Shown: positions 26,126 to 35,295 of the stretch, one piece after another
Position numbering within the stretch: position 1 is the stretch's first letter
Layout: every line of letters starts with the position of its first letter
NCBI GenBank assembly: GCA_016794985.1
Contig: JAEUIQ010000001.1
Span: forward strand, 1-64,000
Reading direction: 5' to 3'
Source: Planctomycetaceae bacterium
GTDB lineage: Bacteria; Planctomycetota; Planctomycetia; Pirellulales; Pirellulaceae
Length of the DNA: 64,000 nucleotides
The notes under the pieces: model-generated
The model's input: only the letters and a program-made list of their open reading frames with translations
Told to the model about the DNA's origin: nothing
Database searches by the model: none
Made by a program: the position numbers and the translations under genes

Positions 26126-26450
26126 TCAACTAACTACTTTCTGTCGGCCGACTGGCTTGGTCCGACGTTTTACGGGGTAGCATCCGAATCGCTGCACTTG
26201 GCCGATACGTACCAGGTCGCACTCGAATGACAGTAGGATTGAAACCAACTTGGAGGGGTTTGTATCGTTCCCCTCGCCGCCAGCACAACTTTGGACTCGG
26301 GGAAACCCCACAATCCTAGCGAAAATGCGGGTATTCGCAAGACGAACGGGCCAAAATGAAGCCCGTTACCAACCCTCTATCAAGGCTGGCGAGAACGTTC
26401 TAGCTTAATTTGCAAAAAACAGATGATTTCTAGGGCGACTTCCTGCTCGC
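26126..26450. other. Gap upstream of rpsA
   Basis: This 325-bp gap contains the end of the pilus-like operon and the promoter region of rpsA. No gene, strong hairpin or clear promoter was identified. Confidence 0.4.
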
Positions 26451-26975
26451 TCAAGGCGCGTCGTCCAAGCGTTCGACGGAAACGCGGTCCGGGTGGATCG
26501 CCAGTATTCGCCAGCCACCCTCAATTTGATCATGTTCGTAGTACAGACGTTGGCCGATCAGCACCGCCGGTCGGGAGCCGCCGTGAAGTATGGCGCTGAC
26601 TTGCAGCGTTGCCGGTTGGGCCGGTTGGGCACCATTGGCTGAGTTTTCGCTGTTGGCAGGCCCCGCAGCGAGGTAATCCGAGTCCGACGAGTCGGCCACA
26701 GTGGTGGTGACCAACAGCTGAAACGGATCGTGGGCCAGGACCTGGTTCAGGTCCACCTTCGGCAAACGCTCTTGCAGTGCTGCCAAGGCCGCGGGGCCGG
26801 TCAAGGGCCCCGTGGGAGCTGCAACCGTCGTGGCCGTCGGGCTCTGTGTGGCGTTCGAGTCCGAGGAGCTCTGCGAACTGAAGCTTTGAAACAGGACGAC
26901 GACCAACAAGAGGCCAAGCAGGACGACGACCAAAAGCTTCTTCTTATTGTCTGCGGGTTTGGATTGCAACTTCAT
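26451..26975 (-). CDS. PilP/GspC-like inner-membrane protein
   Basis: A 174-residue bitopic protein: a short basic N terminus (MKLQSKPADNKKK), one membrane helix (LLVVVLLGLLLVVVLF), a Ser/Thr/Pro linker, and a C-terminal beta-rich domain from about 110 (LQVSAILHGGSRPAVLIGQRLYYEHDQIEGGWRI) like the PilP/GspC homology region that contacts the secretin. The ATG at 26975 overlaps the TGA of the preceding gene (ATGA), so the longer frame to 27128 is not used. Last gene of the cluster. Assignment rests on position after PilM-N-O-like genes and on topology; sequence similarity alone would be weak. Confidence 0.65.
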   Translation of the reverse strand: MKLQSKPADNKKKLLVVVLLGLLLVVVLFQSFSSQSSSDSNATQSPTATTVAAPTGPLTGPAALAALQERLPKVDLNQVLAHDPFQLLVTTTVADSSDSDYLAAGPANSENSANGAQPAQPATLQVSAILHGGSRPAVLIGQRLYYEHDQIEGGWRILAIHPDRVSVERLDDAP

Positions 26976-27586
26976 GAGGCTGGCGTTTCCATTGGGGCGA
27001 CGAAGATTTGGCTCGCGACCTTCGCGGGACGCGTGAACAAGACAACGCGTAAACTCATGAGGAAGGACTCGCGCTGCCCGCCTTCCGGGTTGATGTCGAT
27101 GCTCGTGATGCGATTCATTCGTGGGCATTGACGCATCGCTTCCAAGAAGCGGCCAATGCTCTCGAACGAGCCCGACGTCGACAACATGAGGCCCCGGCCC
27201 TCATACTCACCAACGAGTTCTCGCCCCGAGGGACGGAAGTCCTTGATCACCAGTCCCGTGGTGGTTGCTTGCTCGTTGATCCAATCCAAGAAGTCGATAT
27301 CGTCCTGGGCGGGTTTGGACCTTTCTTGCAAACGAGCCGCTTGTTGTTTCCAAGACTCGGCGCGTTCCTGCGACGACTTTAGTGCGGCCAGCAAGACGGG
27401 CTGTTGCATGTGCAGGCCTTCGACTTCGATTCTCTCTTGATCCACCAACTGCTGAGCTTCATTGAGCGGCCGGACCAAAAAGAACCACCATAATCCCAAC
27501 AACGCCCCTACGCCCAATAGTCCGAGGACGCGCGTCAACATTCGTTGCATGAATAACGGATCAGCAGGAGCGGCAGCCATCGACAT
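26972..27586 (-). CDS. PilO-like assembly protein
   Basis: Residues about 15-40 form one membrane helix (VLGLLGVGALLGLWWFFLV), followed by a coiled-coil stretch (EAQQLVDQERIEVEGLHM through ESWKQQAARLQERS) and an alpha/beta domain (INEQATTTGLVIKDFRPSG, GLMLSTSGSFESIGRFLEAMRQ) as in PilO/GspM. Such proteins form the inner-membrane alignment ring with PilN and PilP. The start at ATG 27586 (MSMAAAPADPLF) follows AGAGGG and overlaps the PilN-like stop region by a few bases. The product is 204 residues. Confidence 0.7.
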   Translation of the reverse strand: MSMAAAPADPLFMQRMLTRVLGLLGVGALLGLWWFFLVRPLNEAQQLVDQERIEVEGLHMQQPVLLAALKSSQERAESWKQQAARLQERSKPAQDDIDFLDWINEQATTTGLVIKDFRPSGRELVGEYEGRGLMLSTSGSFESIGRFLEAMRQCPRMNRITSIDINPEGGQRESFLMSLRVVLFTRPAKVASQIFVAPMETPAS

Positions 27587-27590
27587 CCCT

Positions 27591-28172
27591 CTATAACTTT
27601 TGTTCACAGCGAATAGAAAACGACCGTTCCTGACGCTCGCCCGCACCTTGGATGCTCAAGAGCTCCACCGTGGAGAATTGGCCGCTGGCTTGCAACCGAT
27701 TCACGAAGCTCGTCGCCGTCAGATCGGAGTCCGCCAGTCCGTTCAGGAGCAGTTGCTTCTTGGCGGGCGTGATGACATTTTCTTTACTGGTGCTGGGCGA
27801 TAGTTCATCCAAGCGTACCGTATCGATTTGTATCCCGCGCCCTTGGAGTTGGCAGCACTCGATTAGTGTCTGCAACAGGGCGAGTGGCACATCGGTCAAT
27901 TCGAGCAACTGGGCGTTCTCGACCATTGTTTTCGTCTGGGTCGTCTGGATCGCCAAGGTTTGAATCTGCGCCGTAGCGCTGGAAACGCGAGTGACCATCG
28001 CGCGGTCGGCTTCCACTTGCTGTTTCGCCGCCGTGTGTTGCTGCACGAGAACCGTATAGGTGATCCATAGGCCTAGAGCGCTGACCCCCCAAATCAGGGT
28101 CCATTTGAGGCCTTGCGCCTGCCATTCCCAGCGTTGCCGCAGTTGCAATGGAATTAGATTGACCGACTTCAT
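27591..28172 (-). CDS. PilN-like assembly protein
   Basis: It starts MKSVNLIPLQLRQRW, the NLLP-type N terminus that docks into PilM, then has one membrane helix (WTLIWGVSALGLWITYTVLV), a coiled coil, and a ferredoxin-like C-terminal domain with the LLLNGLADSDLTATSFVNRL block that resembles the PilN core. 193 residues is usual. ATG 28172 overlaps the PilM-like stop by four bases, so coupling is likely. Confidence 0.8.
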   Translation of the reverse strand: MKSVNLIPLQLRQRWEWQAQGLKWTLIWGVSALGLWITYTVLVQQHTAAKQQVEADRAMVTRVSSATAQIQTLAIQTTQTKTMVENAQLLELTDVPLALLQTLIECCQLQGRGIQIDTVRLDELSPSTSKENVITPAKKQLLLNGLADSDLTATSFVNRLQASGQFSTVELLSIQGAGERQERSFSIRCEQKL

Positions 28173-29236
28173 CGCACCACCCCGTACTGACTATTGGCCA
28201 ACGCGATCGCATAAGACGGGCGATAAGGTGCCGCCGAGCGCCAGCGACACCAAGTCGGCAAGGTCGCGATCGACACCGATGTTGACAGCTGCTGACTCAG
28301 CCACACATCCAGTCCTTTGATACCAGCTCCGGCCCCGCACAATACGACTTCTTGGGTCGAGCTCGCCGGCATCCCACCGTGGATGAATTGCAGTGTGCGG
28401 TGGATTTCGTACCCCAAACGCTCCAGCCAATCGTTCAAGCAAGACTCGTTCAATTCAGCCAGCGCCGGCAGTTCGGTGGGATCAATTCCCCAAACTGCTA
28501 ACGATGTCTCGGCGGTGGCAAGTGAAACGCGCCGACGCGTGGAGACAAGTTGAGCCGGTGGTTGACTCCCAATAGTAATCCGAGTCCGCAGGTAGTTCGG
28601 AGTACCGTTGATGGCCCAAACAAAATTTGCGTCCGTGTCGTTCAACTCGACAATCAATTGGGACGCAGGACGTTCCGTAAATTGGCCCCAACGCGCCAAG
28701 GCGACGACGGGTAAATCAAACGCGGCGATTCGCCATCCACTCCGGCTCAGTCCTTCCGCCACTGGTACCAAGATCGAGCGCGCCGCCCACGCCAAATGCA
28801 ACTTCGTACCTTGATTGGATTCACTCGTAAAATAGTCGAAGCTGAACTCATCCAGTTGTTCGCCTAACAGCTCGATCATCAATTGACGGGCTGTGGCATC
28901 GGCATTGGTCCCCGCAACTTCCTCTGCCGAGACCGGCACGGATTCGTACTCGAACAGACTGGTCGGTAATGTCGCAACCACATCGCCCGGCGTTGCTCCG
29001 GCCTCGCGTCGCAACCAAACGGCAATTGCGGCTGCCGTCGCAGATGGCGTTTCCGCAAGTGAGGCTGGGAGCGTCATCCGACCGGCTCGCAACATGTCCC
29101 ACCCGGCCGTGGATTGCCGGCCAACGACCATACGCGCTTCGTGGTCCGAGATTTCCAGCCCCAGCTTCAAACCACCGCCCCAAACGCGCGCGCTTCGGTT
29201 GTGGTTTGGCTTCGAGGACAGTTTCGTCAGCATCAT
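28169..29236 (-). CDS. PilM-like actin-fold protein
   Basis: A 355-residue cytoplasmic protein with the PilM/GspL actin-like plan: LKLGLEISDHEARMVVG (phosphate 1), TLPTSLFEYESVPVS, LIVELNDTDANFVWAING (phosphate 2) and EVVLCGAGAGIKGLDVWLSQQL (adenosine loop). In type IV pili PilM links the motor ATPases to PilN. The phosphate loops are degenerate, so ATP binding is uncertain. It lies 10 bp after the GspF/PilC-type gene and overlaps the PilN-like gene. Confidence 0.78.
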   Translation of the reverse strand: MMLTKLSSKPNHNRSARVWGGGLKLGLEISDHEARMVVGRQSTAGWDMLRAGRMTLPASLAETPSATAAAIAVWLRREAGATPGDVVATLPTSLFEYESVPVSAEEVAGTNADATARQLMIELLGEQLDEFSFDYFTSESNQGTKLHLAWAARSILVPVAEGLSRSGWRIAAFDLPVVALARWGQFTERPASQLIVELNDTDANFVWAINGTPNYLRTRITIGSQPPAQLVSTRRRVSLATAETSLAVWGIDPTELPALAELNESCLNDWLERLGYEIHRTLQFIHGGMPASSTQEVVLCGAGAGIKGLDVWLSQQLSTSVSIATLPTWCRWRSAAPYRPSYAIALANSQYGVVR

Positions 29237-29246
29237 GTTGGTTTCC

Positions 29247-30467
29247 TTACATACCTTTCGCCGTGGTGATGTCCAGCATCGGCAACATGACCGACAGCAC
29301 GATGCCGCCTACGACGAACCCGAGCCCGATGATGATGACCGGTTCAGCAATTTTGACCGCATCGCGCAACTTTTCTTCCCCCTCGGTTTCATAAAACTCG
29401 CCGACGGTCTGCAACACAGCGCCCAATTGTCCATTGGCTTCGCCGGTGGAGATCATGTCCGCAGCTGCACCCGGCACCAAGGGATTGTCGCGCAGGACAT
29501 CAGAGAAGCCGTCGCCGTTGACGACGGACTCTTCGACCTGTTCCAACATTTTGACATAGCAAGCGTTGCCACATGACGCTTTGCTTAATTCCAACACTTC
29601 CAGCATATTGACGCCGCTTTCCAGCATCGCCCCTTGCAATCGAAACAAGCGACCGGCAAACAGAGCCGCGCAAATGCCCTTGAGATACGGCAACTTCATC
29701 AGCAGTCCATCGAACTGTGCTCGCCCCGACTTGGTTCGCAAGTAGGCAAACAAGCCGTAGCCAGCACCCGCGACAACGCCGAGAACCGCCCACCAGTAGT
29801 TTCGCGCGAATTGTCCTCCGTCCAACATCGCTTTCGTGATGAATGGCACCTCGGCGTTCGACGACTTGAATATCCCGGCAAACTGCGGCAAGACGAAGAA
29901 GACCATACCCGCCAGCACCACAGCGGTCACCATCAGCAGCACCGCCGGATAACCCAACGCCGAACGGATCGAACTCATCATTCGCATTTCGTCGCGAATC
30001 ATCGTGCTCAAGCGAGCCAGTACATCATTGAGTCGCCCGGAAGCTTCGCCGGCGGCTACCAATGCGACGGCCACCGTTCCGAAACTTTTGTGTTCCGACT
30101 CTAACGCAACGGACAATCGCTTGCCTTGTTCCAATTGGGAGTACACGCGCGACATCACATTGCGAACGCGTTCACTCTTGGCACGCAGCGAGATGCTACG
30201 CACGGCATCCGCCAAATCGACACCCGAGCGAAGCATAATGGAAAGCTGGGTCACGACCATCAACAACTCGCGTTTGGTCAATCCTTTGCCGGGTGAGGCG
30301 GTCGTCAAGTGCGAACTAGAAGCCACCGTCCGAGCGGCCTTGTGGTCGGTGGACGTCTTCAAAGCCGGCTTCGCGGTTGGCCGTCGAACCAACGGCGCGC
30401 GGAGTGAGCCTGCCGCGCTCCCCAACGACGCGGTCGTCTTGTTCGTTTGTCCAGCCATTGAACTCAT
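29247..30467 (-). CDS. GspF/PilC-type platform protein
   Basis: Polytopic inner-membrane platform of type II secretion/type IV pilus machines. Two homologous T2SSF domains are visible: the first around LMVVTQLSIMLRSGVDLADAVRSI with GTVAVALVAAGEASGRLNDVL, the second around GRLFRLQGAMLESGVNMLEVLELS with AADMISTGEANGQLGAVLQTVGEFYE. Hydrophobic stretches at LLMVTAVVLAGMVFFVLPQFAG, YWWAVLGVVAGAGYGLFAYL and PVIIIGLGFVVGGIVLSVMLPM complete it. The first 70 residues are a Ser/Thr/Lys-rich extension. 406 residues. It lies between the ATPase and the PilM-like gene on one strand. Confidence 0.93.
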   Translation of the reverse strand: MSSMAGQTNKTTASLGSAAGSLRAPLVRRPTAKPALKTSTDHKAARTVASSSHLTTASPGKGLTKRELLMVVTQLSIMLRSGVDLADAVRSISLRAKSERVRNVMSRVYSQLEQGKRLSVALESEHKSFGTVAVALVAAGEASGRLNDVLARLSTMIRDEMRMMSSIRSALGYPAVLLMVTAVVLAGMVFFVLPQFAGIFKSSNAEVPFITKAMLDGGQFARNYWWAVLGVVAGAGYGLFAYLRTKSGRAQFDGLLMKLPYLKGICAALFAGRLFRLQGAMLESGVNMLEVLELSKASCGNACYVKMLEQVEESVVNGDGFSDVLRDNPLVPGAAADMISTGEANGQLGAVLQTVGEFYETEGEEKLRDAVKIAEPVIIIGLGFVVGGIVLSVMLPMLDITTAKGM

Positions 30468-30512
30468 CTCAGCTCAACCTTTGTTCTCTGTAAACCATGA
30501 AACGGTCGGCGG

Positions 30513-32261
30513 TTACTCGAAGACCGCCACGCGTAGAATTTCATCCAAGGAAGTGGCGCCTTGTTCCACCAATTCGACGGCCTGTTCTCCGAGGGTTCGG
30601 AATCCGTTGGCCACTGCTGCTTTTCGTAACTCTTCGATCGGCGCGTTGCGGGCGATCAAATCTCGAAGTTCGCGCGTGACTTCCAACAACTCGTAGATAC
30701 CAACACGGCCTTTGTAGCCCGTGTCATAACATTTGTCGCAACCGCTACCACGCATGAACTGACGATTTCGATCGCCGGTGTACCGAATGGCATCGAGCAC
30801 GGTTGGATTCGGATAATAGGTTGTTTTGCAGTGTTGGCAGATTCGCCGCGTGAGACGTTGGGCAATGACACCGACCAACGCCGCCGCGATCTTGAATGGA
30901 GCCACACCCATATCGGTCAACCGTGGGATGGCACCTGGGCTATCGTTGGTGTGCAAAGTGCTCAAGACCAAGTGACCGGTAAGGGCCGCTTGAACCGCGA
31001 TTTCGGCGGTTTCGAGATCACGAATTTCACCGATCATGATGATATCGGGGTCTTGCCGCAGAATGGCACGGAGCGCGCGGGCGAAGGTCATTTGAGCCGC
31101 ATGGCTCACGTGGACTTGATTGATCAAGTCCAAGCGATACTCGACCGGATCTTCAACCGTGATGATGTTCGTTTCCACCGACTTCAGCAACTCGATTACC
31201 GAATAGAGAGTCGTGGTCTTACCGCTACCGGTTGGCCCCGTCACCAGGAATAGTCCATTGGGACGATGAATCAATTCATCCATCGCTTTCATCTGCCGCT
31301 CGGGAATACCCAAATCGGCTAAGCGAAATGTCACGCTCGAACGATCCAAAATACGCAACACCGCCTTTTCGCCCAACACGGTTGGCAGTGTCGAAATCCG
31401 AAGGTCGATGGGGCGTTGATCGATGACCACATGGATGCGACCGTCTTGCGGTAAACGATGTTCAGCGATGTCCATTTTGGCCATCACTTTCAATCGGGAA
31501 ATCATCGCCGGGTGGTATTCCTTTTTCGGGCGAATGATTTCGCGGAGCATGCCATCCACGCGGAACCGAACGGTCGAGTGTTGTGTCCCGGCTTCGATGT
31601 GAATATCGCTGGCGCGCTGCCGGATCGATTGCAGTAGGATGTAGTTGACCAAGTTGATGATCGGACTACTATCGCTGTCGGCGCCGAGGGACTCGAAGTC
31701 GATTTGAACCGCTTCGTCACCGACGGCAACGGCGTCCTGTTCCATATCGGCCGTGATCGAATCGACTTGGAAACCATCGCCGTAAACCCGCGCGATGAGT
31801 TCCTCGATCGAATGATGCAAGGCCAAGACCGGGCGAACTCGCAGGCCAGTCGCTCTTTCCACTCGATCGATCGTGGCCAGGTTGGTAGGTTCGGCCATGG
31901 CCACGGTCAACAGATCGTGCACTTTGAACAGTGCCAAGACTTCGCACGACTCTGCCAGGTGGCGGGGGATCAAGGTTGCGACCAATGGATCGACCAATCC
32001 CTCGCGCAACAAGACATGTGGCACGCCAAACTGGTCGGCCAAGTAGGGCAGCAAGTCGGACTCGGCCAACAAGCCCAAATCCACCAAGATCTCGCCCAGC
32101 TTTTGCCCGGTGGACTGTTGTTTCAGCGCGCCTTCCAACTGGTCGCGGGTGATGACGCCTTCAGCAATCAGGCGTTCGCCCAAACGCGGTTTGTTTTTGC
32201 CTTGTGAGTCTTTACGGGCGCGACTAAGCGACAAGGGCATTGAAAAGCCGGTGTGGGTCAT
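30513..32261 (-). CDS. GspE/PilB-type secretion ATPase
   Basis: Hexameric motor for pilus/pseudopilus assembly. Of 582 residues, 20-160 form the MshEN/GspE N-terminal domain, Walker A is GPTGSGKT (342-349), Walker B region DIIMIGEIRD (406-415), with Asp and His boxes between, and a tetracysteine zinc site: CQHC (475-478) and CDKC (508-511). All catalytic elements are intact. The stop overlaps nothing, but its start (ATG 32261) overlaps the stop of the STAS gene by four bases, tying the regulator and motor together. Confidence 0.95.
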   Translation of the reverse strand: MTHTGFSMPLSLSRARKDSQGKNKPRLGERLIAEGVITRDQLEGALKQQSTGQKLGEILVDLGLLAESDLLPYLADQFGVPHVLLREGLVDPLVATLIPRHLAESCEVLALFKVHDLLTVAMAEPTNLATIDRVERATGLRVRPVLALHHSIEELIARVYGDGFQVDSITADMEQDAVAVGDEAVQIDFESLGADSDSSPIINLVNYILLQSIRQRASDIHIEAGTQHSTVRFRVDGMLREIIRPKKEYHPAMISRLKVMAKMDIAEHRLPQDGRIHVVIDQRPIDLRISTLPTVLGEKAVLRILDRSSVTFRLADLGIPERQMKAMDELIHRPNGLFLVTGPTGSGKTTTLYSVIELLKSVETNIITVEDPVEYRLDLINQVHVSHAAQMTFARALRAILRQDPDIIMIGEIRDLETAEIAVQAALTGHLVLSTLHTNDSPGAIPRLTDMGVAPFKIAAALVGVIAQRLTRRICQHCKTTYYPNPTVLDAIRYTGDRNRQFMRGSGCDKCYDTGYKGRVGIYELLEVTRELRDLIARNAPIEELRKAAVANGFRTLGEQAVELVEQGATSLDEILRVAVFE

Positions 32262-32593
32262 ACGGCAAACGCTCCCGCAGCCGCGACGACGTCCGGATAT
32301 TGTGAAAACTCTTGGTTCAAGCCAGTGATCCGCAGCACTTCTTGCATCAAAACCCCAGCGGAGGCTAAACGAATGCTTCCACCGCGTTGGAGGCAGGTTT
32401 GTTGTGCATCGAACAGTAGCTCTAGTCCCGCACTATCGATGACCCGCACGCGACGCAAGTCCGCGACGAGTTGCGGTAGCCGCTCGTGTATTGCAGAATC
32501 CAACAGAGCGCGTACTTGAGGCAGTTCTTGGATGGTCAACTTTTCATCCAATTGAATGACATCAATGCAGCCTTGTTTGTAAGTTGTTGCCAT
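32258..32593 (-). CDS. STAS-domain protein (anti-sigma-factor-antagonist type)
   Basis: A 111-residue single STAS domain with VIDSAGLELLFDA, the family's phosphorylation-site loop with its Ser, preceded by LPQLVADLRRV. Such proteins take part in partner-switching with kinases/phosphatases. The ATG 32593 lies seven bases after GGGAG; in-frame ATGs at 32599 and a start at 32617 are less good. It is placed between a histidine kinase and the GspE-type ATPase, overlapping the latter by four bases, so it may adjust pilus function rather than a sigma factor. No RsbW/SpoIIAB-type kinase is in the window. Confidence 0.85.
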   Translation of the reverse strand: MATTYKQGCIDVIQLDEKLTIQELPQVRALLDSAIHERLPQLVADLRRVRVIDSAGLELLFDAQQTCLQRGGSIRLASAGVLMQEVLRITGLNQEFSQYPDVVAAAGAFAV

Positions 32594-32616
32594 GGACATG
32601 CTCCCTCGTATGATCA

Positions 32617-34062
32617 TTAAGCCGCGGTCGAATCCAAGGGAAGACTGATTGAGAACGTGCTGCCTTCGTTCAGCTTGCTCTGGACGTTCACGTCGCCGCC
32701 ATGAAGTCGGGCCACTTCTTGCGTGAGAGACAGGCCGAGACCACTGCCGGTGATCTCGCGCACGCGATCGTCATTGCAACGATAGAATCGTTCGAACACG
32801 CGTGGCAGGTCTTCCTCAGAAATGCCAATGCCCGTGTCAGTGACGGAAAACTCGACGCGATTGCTGTTGACGTCCACACGAAACGTCACGCGTCCGCCTT
32901 CCGGCGTGTACTTGGCGGCGTTGCCCAACAGATTGACAATGGCCGCCGCCAACTTGCCTTTGTCCAACATCAACTTGGGATACTTGGGCGGCAATTCGCA
33001 ACGATATTCGAGATGTTTCTCGCGCATTTCGCCTTCGACTTTTTGCGAAATTTCTTCGACCAAACGTCCGAGGTCTGTCTCGCGACATTCCAGGGCCATG
33101 GCACCGGCTTGCATCTTGCTGATGTCGAGCAGATCGTCGACCAATTGCGCGAGGCGCATCGATTCACTTTGAATCACATTGTAGAAACGCTTTCGCGATT
33201 CGGGATCCAAATCGTCACTCATGTCCAACGACTCCGCATAAGCGCGGATGTTAGCCAACGGAGTGCGGAATTCGTGAGTCGCCGTGGCGAGGAACTTATC
33301 ACGCATCGAGTCGGCCAACTTCTGTTGGGTGATGTCGCGAATGGTCCAAACATAAGAAATCGCACCGCCATCGCTCTTTCGGCCGGGCCGACGATGGCCG
33401 CGAAAGACTCGTTCGATGGAACCAGAAGGAACGGTCCACTCGAAGCTGGTTTGGGCTGGGTCGATCTCTCCCGAAAGCTTGGCTGCGGTATCGTTGTCGG
33501 CACCAAAAGCGTTGGCCAACGTCTGGCCAATCAAGGGCTCGCCGTTCGGTTGGCCACACATGGCGGCCAAGGACATGTTGGCATAGGTGATCTTGCCTTC
33601 GGCATCAATCGTGGCCACACCTTCGGACAGCGAATCGAGCAATTGAGGTCCGGTCCCGCGACGGCGATCGGCCATGCTGGCGAGGAGCGTTTTCTGCAAT
33701 TCGTCGAGAGCCCTCCAGACACGACCGGCTTCGACCAAACGATTCCAACCGAACTCTGCCGGTGTGTTACCCGACGCAGGCTCCAGTGAAAGTGACGCGG
33801 TGTCTTGCGCGGCCGACGCCTCCGATGCGATGCGGGCCAAACGTGTTTCGATCTGCAGTAACGAATAGAGGCTGCGGTGCAGTGCAAAACTGCCACCTAG
33901 TGCCACGAGGATCGCGATCAACACACCGCTGAGCATTGGATTTTGCCACGGTGGAATACCTGCGAATCCGAGAATGGCGGCCACGATCAATAGCACCGTG
34001 GCACTGTGCACCATCAAGACATGCCGCAAGGTGCGGTTGGTGTTCGTGATCTTGAGGCTCAT
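32617..34062 (-). CDS. Membrane sensor histidine kinase with PAS domain
   Basis: From ATG 34062 the product has 481 residues: two membrane helices near the N terminus (LMVHSATVLLIVAAILGFAG and LSGVLIAILVALGGSFAL), a linker, a PAS domain (about 140-250: LLDSLSEGVATIDAEGKITYAN), then HisKA with the phospho-acceptor His263 in THEFRTPLANIRAY, and HATPase_c with N box NLLGNAAKYT, DTGIGISEEDLPRVFERFY and GSGLGLSLTQEV. All boxes are intact. The frame can be extended to a TTG at 34107, nearly touching the upstream response regulator. With that regulator it forms a likely two-component pair inside the pilus-like cluster. Confidence 0.92.
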   Translation of the reverse strand: MSLKITNTNRTLRHVLMVHSATVLLIVAAILGFAGIPPWQNPMLSGVLIAILVALGGSFALHRSLYSLLQIETRLARIASEASAAQDTASLSLEPASGNTPAEFGWNRLVEAGRVWRALDELQKTLLASMADRRRGTGPQLLDSLSEGVATIDAEGKITYANMSLAAMCGQPNGEPLIGQTLANAFGADNDTAAKLSGEIDPAQTSFEWTVPSGSIERVFRGHRRPGRKSDGGAISYVWTIRDITQQKLADSMRDKFLATATHEFRTPLANIRAYAESLDMSDDLDPESRKRFYNVIQSESMRLAQLVDDLLDISKMQAGAMALECRETDLGRLVEEISQKVEGEMREKHLEYRCELPPKYPKLMLDKGKLAAAIVNLLGNAAKYTPEGGRVTFRVDVNSNRVEFSVTDTGIGISEEDLPRVFERFYRCNDDRVREITGSGLGLSLTQEVARLHGGDVNVQSKLNEGSTFSISLPLDSTAA

Positions 34063-34113
34063 GGTGCTACTCGGGGTTCTTGTGTTGGTCGACTCGGCCT
34101 GACACAAGAAGGG

Positions 34114-34500
34114 TTAGGCCATAGCCGCAGTTTGATGTGATTTGATGGTGGTGACGAGTTCGCCTAAACTGAATGGTTTGAAGAAAACGGACGACAAACC
34201 TAGTTCTTTGCGAATTCGTTCCGAGTCCAATTCAAATGATTTCGCGGAACAGAGGAACAGCAAGGCTTCTTGCGAAGCGCCTCCGGCCCGAATGCCGCTC
34301 AACAACTGTTCGCCGTTGAGTAGAGGCATTTGGTAGTCGCTGACGACCACATCGAATTTCGAGTTGGTCGCCAGCGTCAGAGCCTTCTTGCCGTCGTGTG
34401 CCACCGTCACCTGGTAACCTCCGCGGGTCAGCGCCAAGCGAATGATGTCGGCCAGGGCTCGATCATCTTCGGCCACGAGTGCTTTGGTGACGGTTTCCAT
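34114..34500 (-). CDS. Single-domain response regulator
   Basis: A 128-residue receiver domain alone: acidic pocket E11-D12-D13 region (AEDDRALAD), phospho-acceptor Asp55 in VVVSDYQMPLLNGEQ, a Ser in the LFLCSAKS strand and Lys108 in FFKPFS. No output domain, so it acts by protein contact like CheY or PilG/PilH-type regulators. It lies directly between the pilin and the histidine kinase and is presumably phosphorylated by the latter. Confidence 0.92.
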   Translation of the reverse strand: METVTKALVAEDDRALADIIRLALTRGGYQVTVAHDGKKALTLATNSKFDVVVSDYQMPLLNGEQLLSGIRAGGASQEALLFLCSAKSFELDSERIRKELGLSSVFFKPFSLGELVTTIKSHQTAAMA

Positions 34501-34522
34501 GATTACTACCTTCGCAGGAGAA

Positions 34523-34939
34523 CTACCAAGCTATGAAGCTGGAGTGATTGACGACAAATTGTCCAGTTGTGCTGTTGTAGGCCCACGACTCGGTGCCCGA
34601 GGCAGCCAATGCGGAGTTGCCAGTGGCAATTCGGACACTGTCGCCAGCATTGCCGACTTCAGCGCGAGGGAACGGACCTTGCAAATAGCTAGTCAAGGCA
34701 GCTTTGAATGCTGCTTGGTCGGCAGCCGGTGGCAAAGCACCGTTCTGGGCTCGATACAACTCGACGGCGTTTCGTACAACGGAGAGCGAACGGCGAGTTC
34801 CGTTTTCGCGAGCCGAAGTTGCGGTATCGAACATGCGCGGCGCCGCGACGGCAGCCAAGATACCTAAGATGAGAATAACGATGACCAATTCGACGAGGCT
34901 GAATCCGCGACGACTTCGGATTCGACAAACCTTGTTCAT
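34523..34939 (-). CDS. Type II secretion/type IV pilin-like protein (GspG type)
   Basis: A 138-residue prepilin: basic leader MNKVCRIRSRRG, cleavage after Gly12, then FSLVELVIVILILGILAAVAAPRM with the conserved Glu at mature position 5. The remainder (about 100 residues) is a small globular domain with NAVELYRAQNGALPP, as in GspG-like proteins, ending TTGQFVVNHSSFIAW. AAGGAG lies eight bases before ATG 34939; the frame is open to 35044 but unconserved. It is the first gene of the cluster and probably the main subunit. No prepilin peptidase is in the window. Confidence 0.93.
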   Translation of the reverse strand: MNKVCRIRSRRGFSLVELVIVILILGILAAVAAPRMFDTATSARENGTRRSLSVVRNAVELYRAQNGALPPAADQAAFKAALTSYLQGPFPRAEVGNAGDSVRIATGNSALAASGTESWAYNSTTGQFVVNHSSFIAW

Positions 34940-35295
34940 GGGTTGCTCCTTGTAAGGATGATTTCGCAAGCGGGATTCGGTCGGACAAACAAGACTGTCA
35001 AACCGGCTGACAGGCAAAGGTAGGATGCTGTTGAGAACAATCAAAGAAAAAAGCGATTTGCCAGTACATTTCCACTTCGCCAGCCCGCAGACTCCACCTC
35101 TTCGCTACAGCCGCACCTTCTTGGACCGCAGCAACCGCAGGAGGTGTGCCAAATCGAGGGGACGATTTCTCTTCTGGGTCGAACCCTCAAGAAATCTGAA
35201 ACAAAATAACCTGCAAATCGTTTGAATGACCTACATACAGAGCAGCCGTTGTCTCCACGGCCTACGTTGCACTTCCTGCGTAAAGTATTGACAAC
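34940..35295. other. Divergent intergenic region between pilin and HD-GYP genes
   Basis: The 356-bp region must hold the promoters of the minus-strand pilus-like cluster and the plus-strand HD-GYP gene. It is AT-richer than its surroundings; no convincing promoter or operator was identified. Confidence 0.4.
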
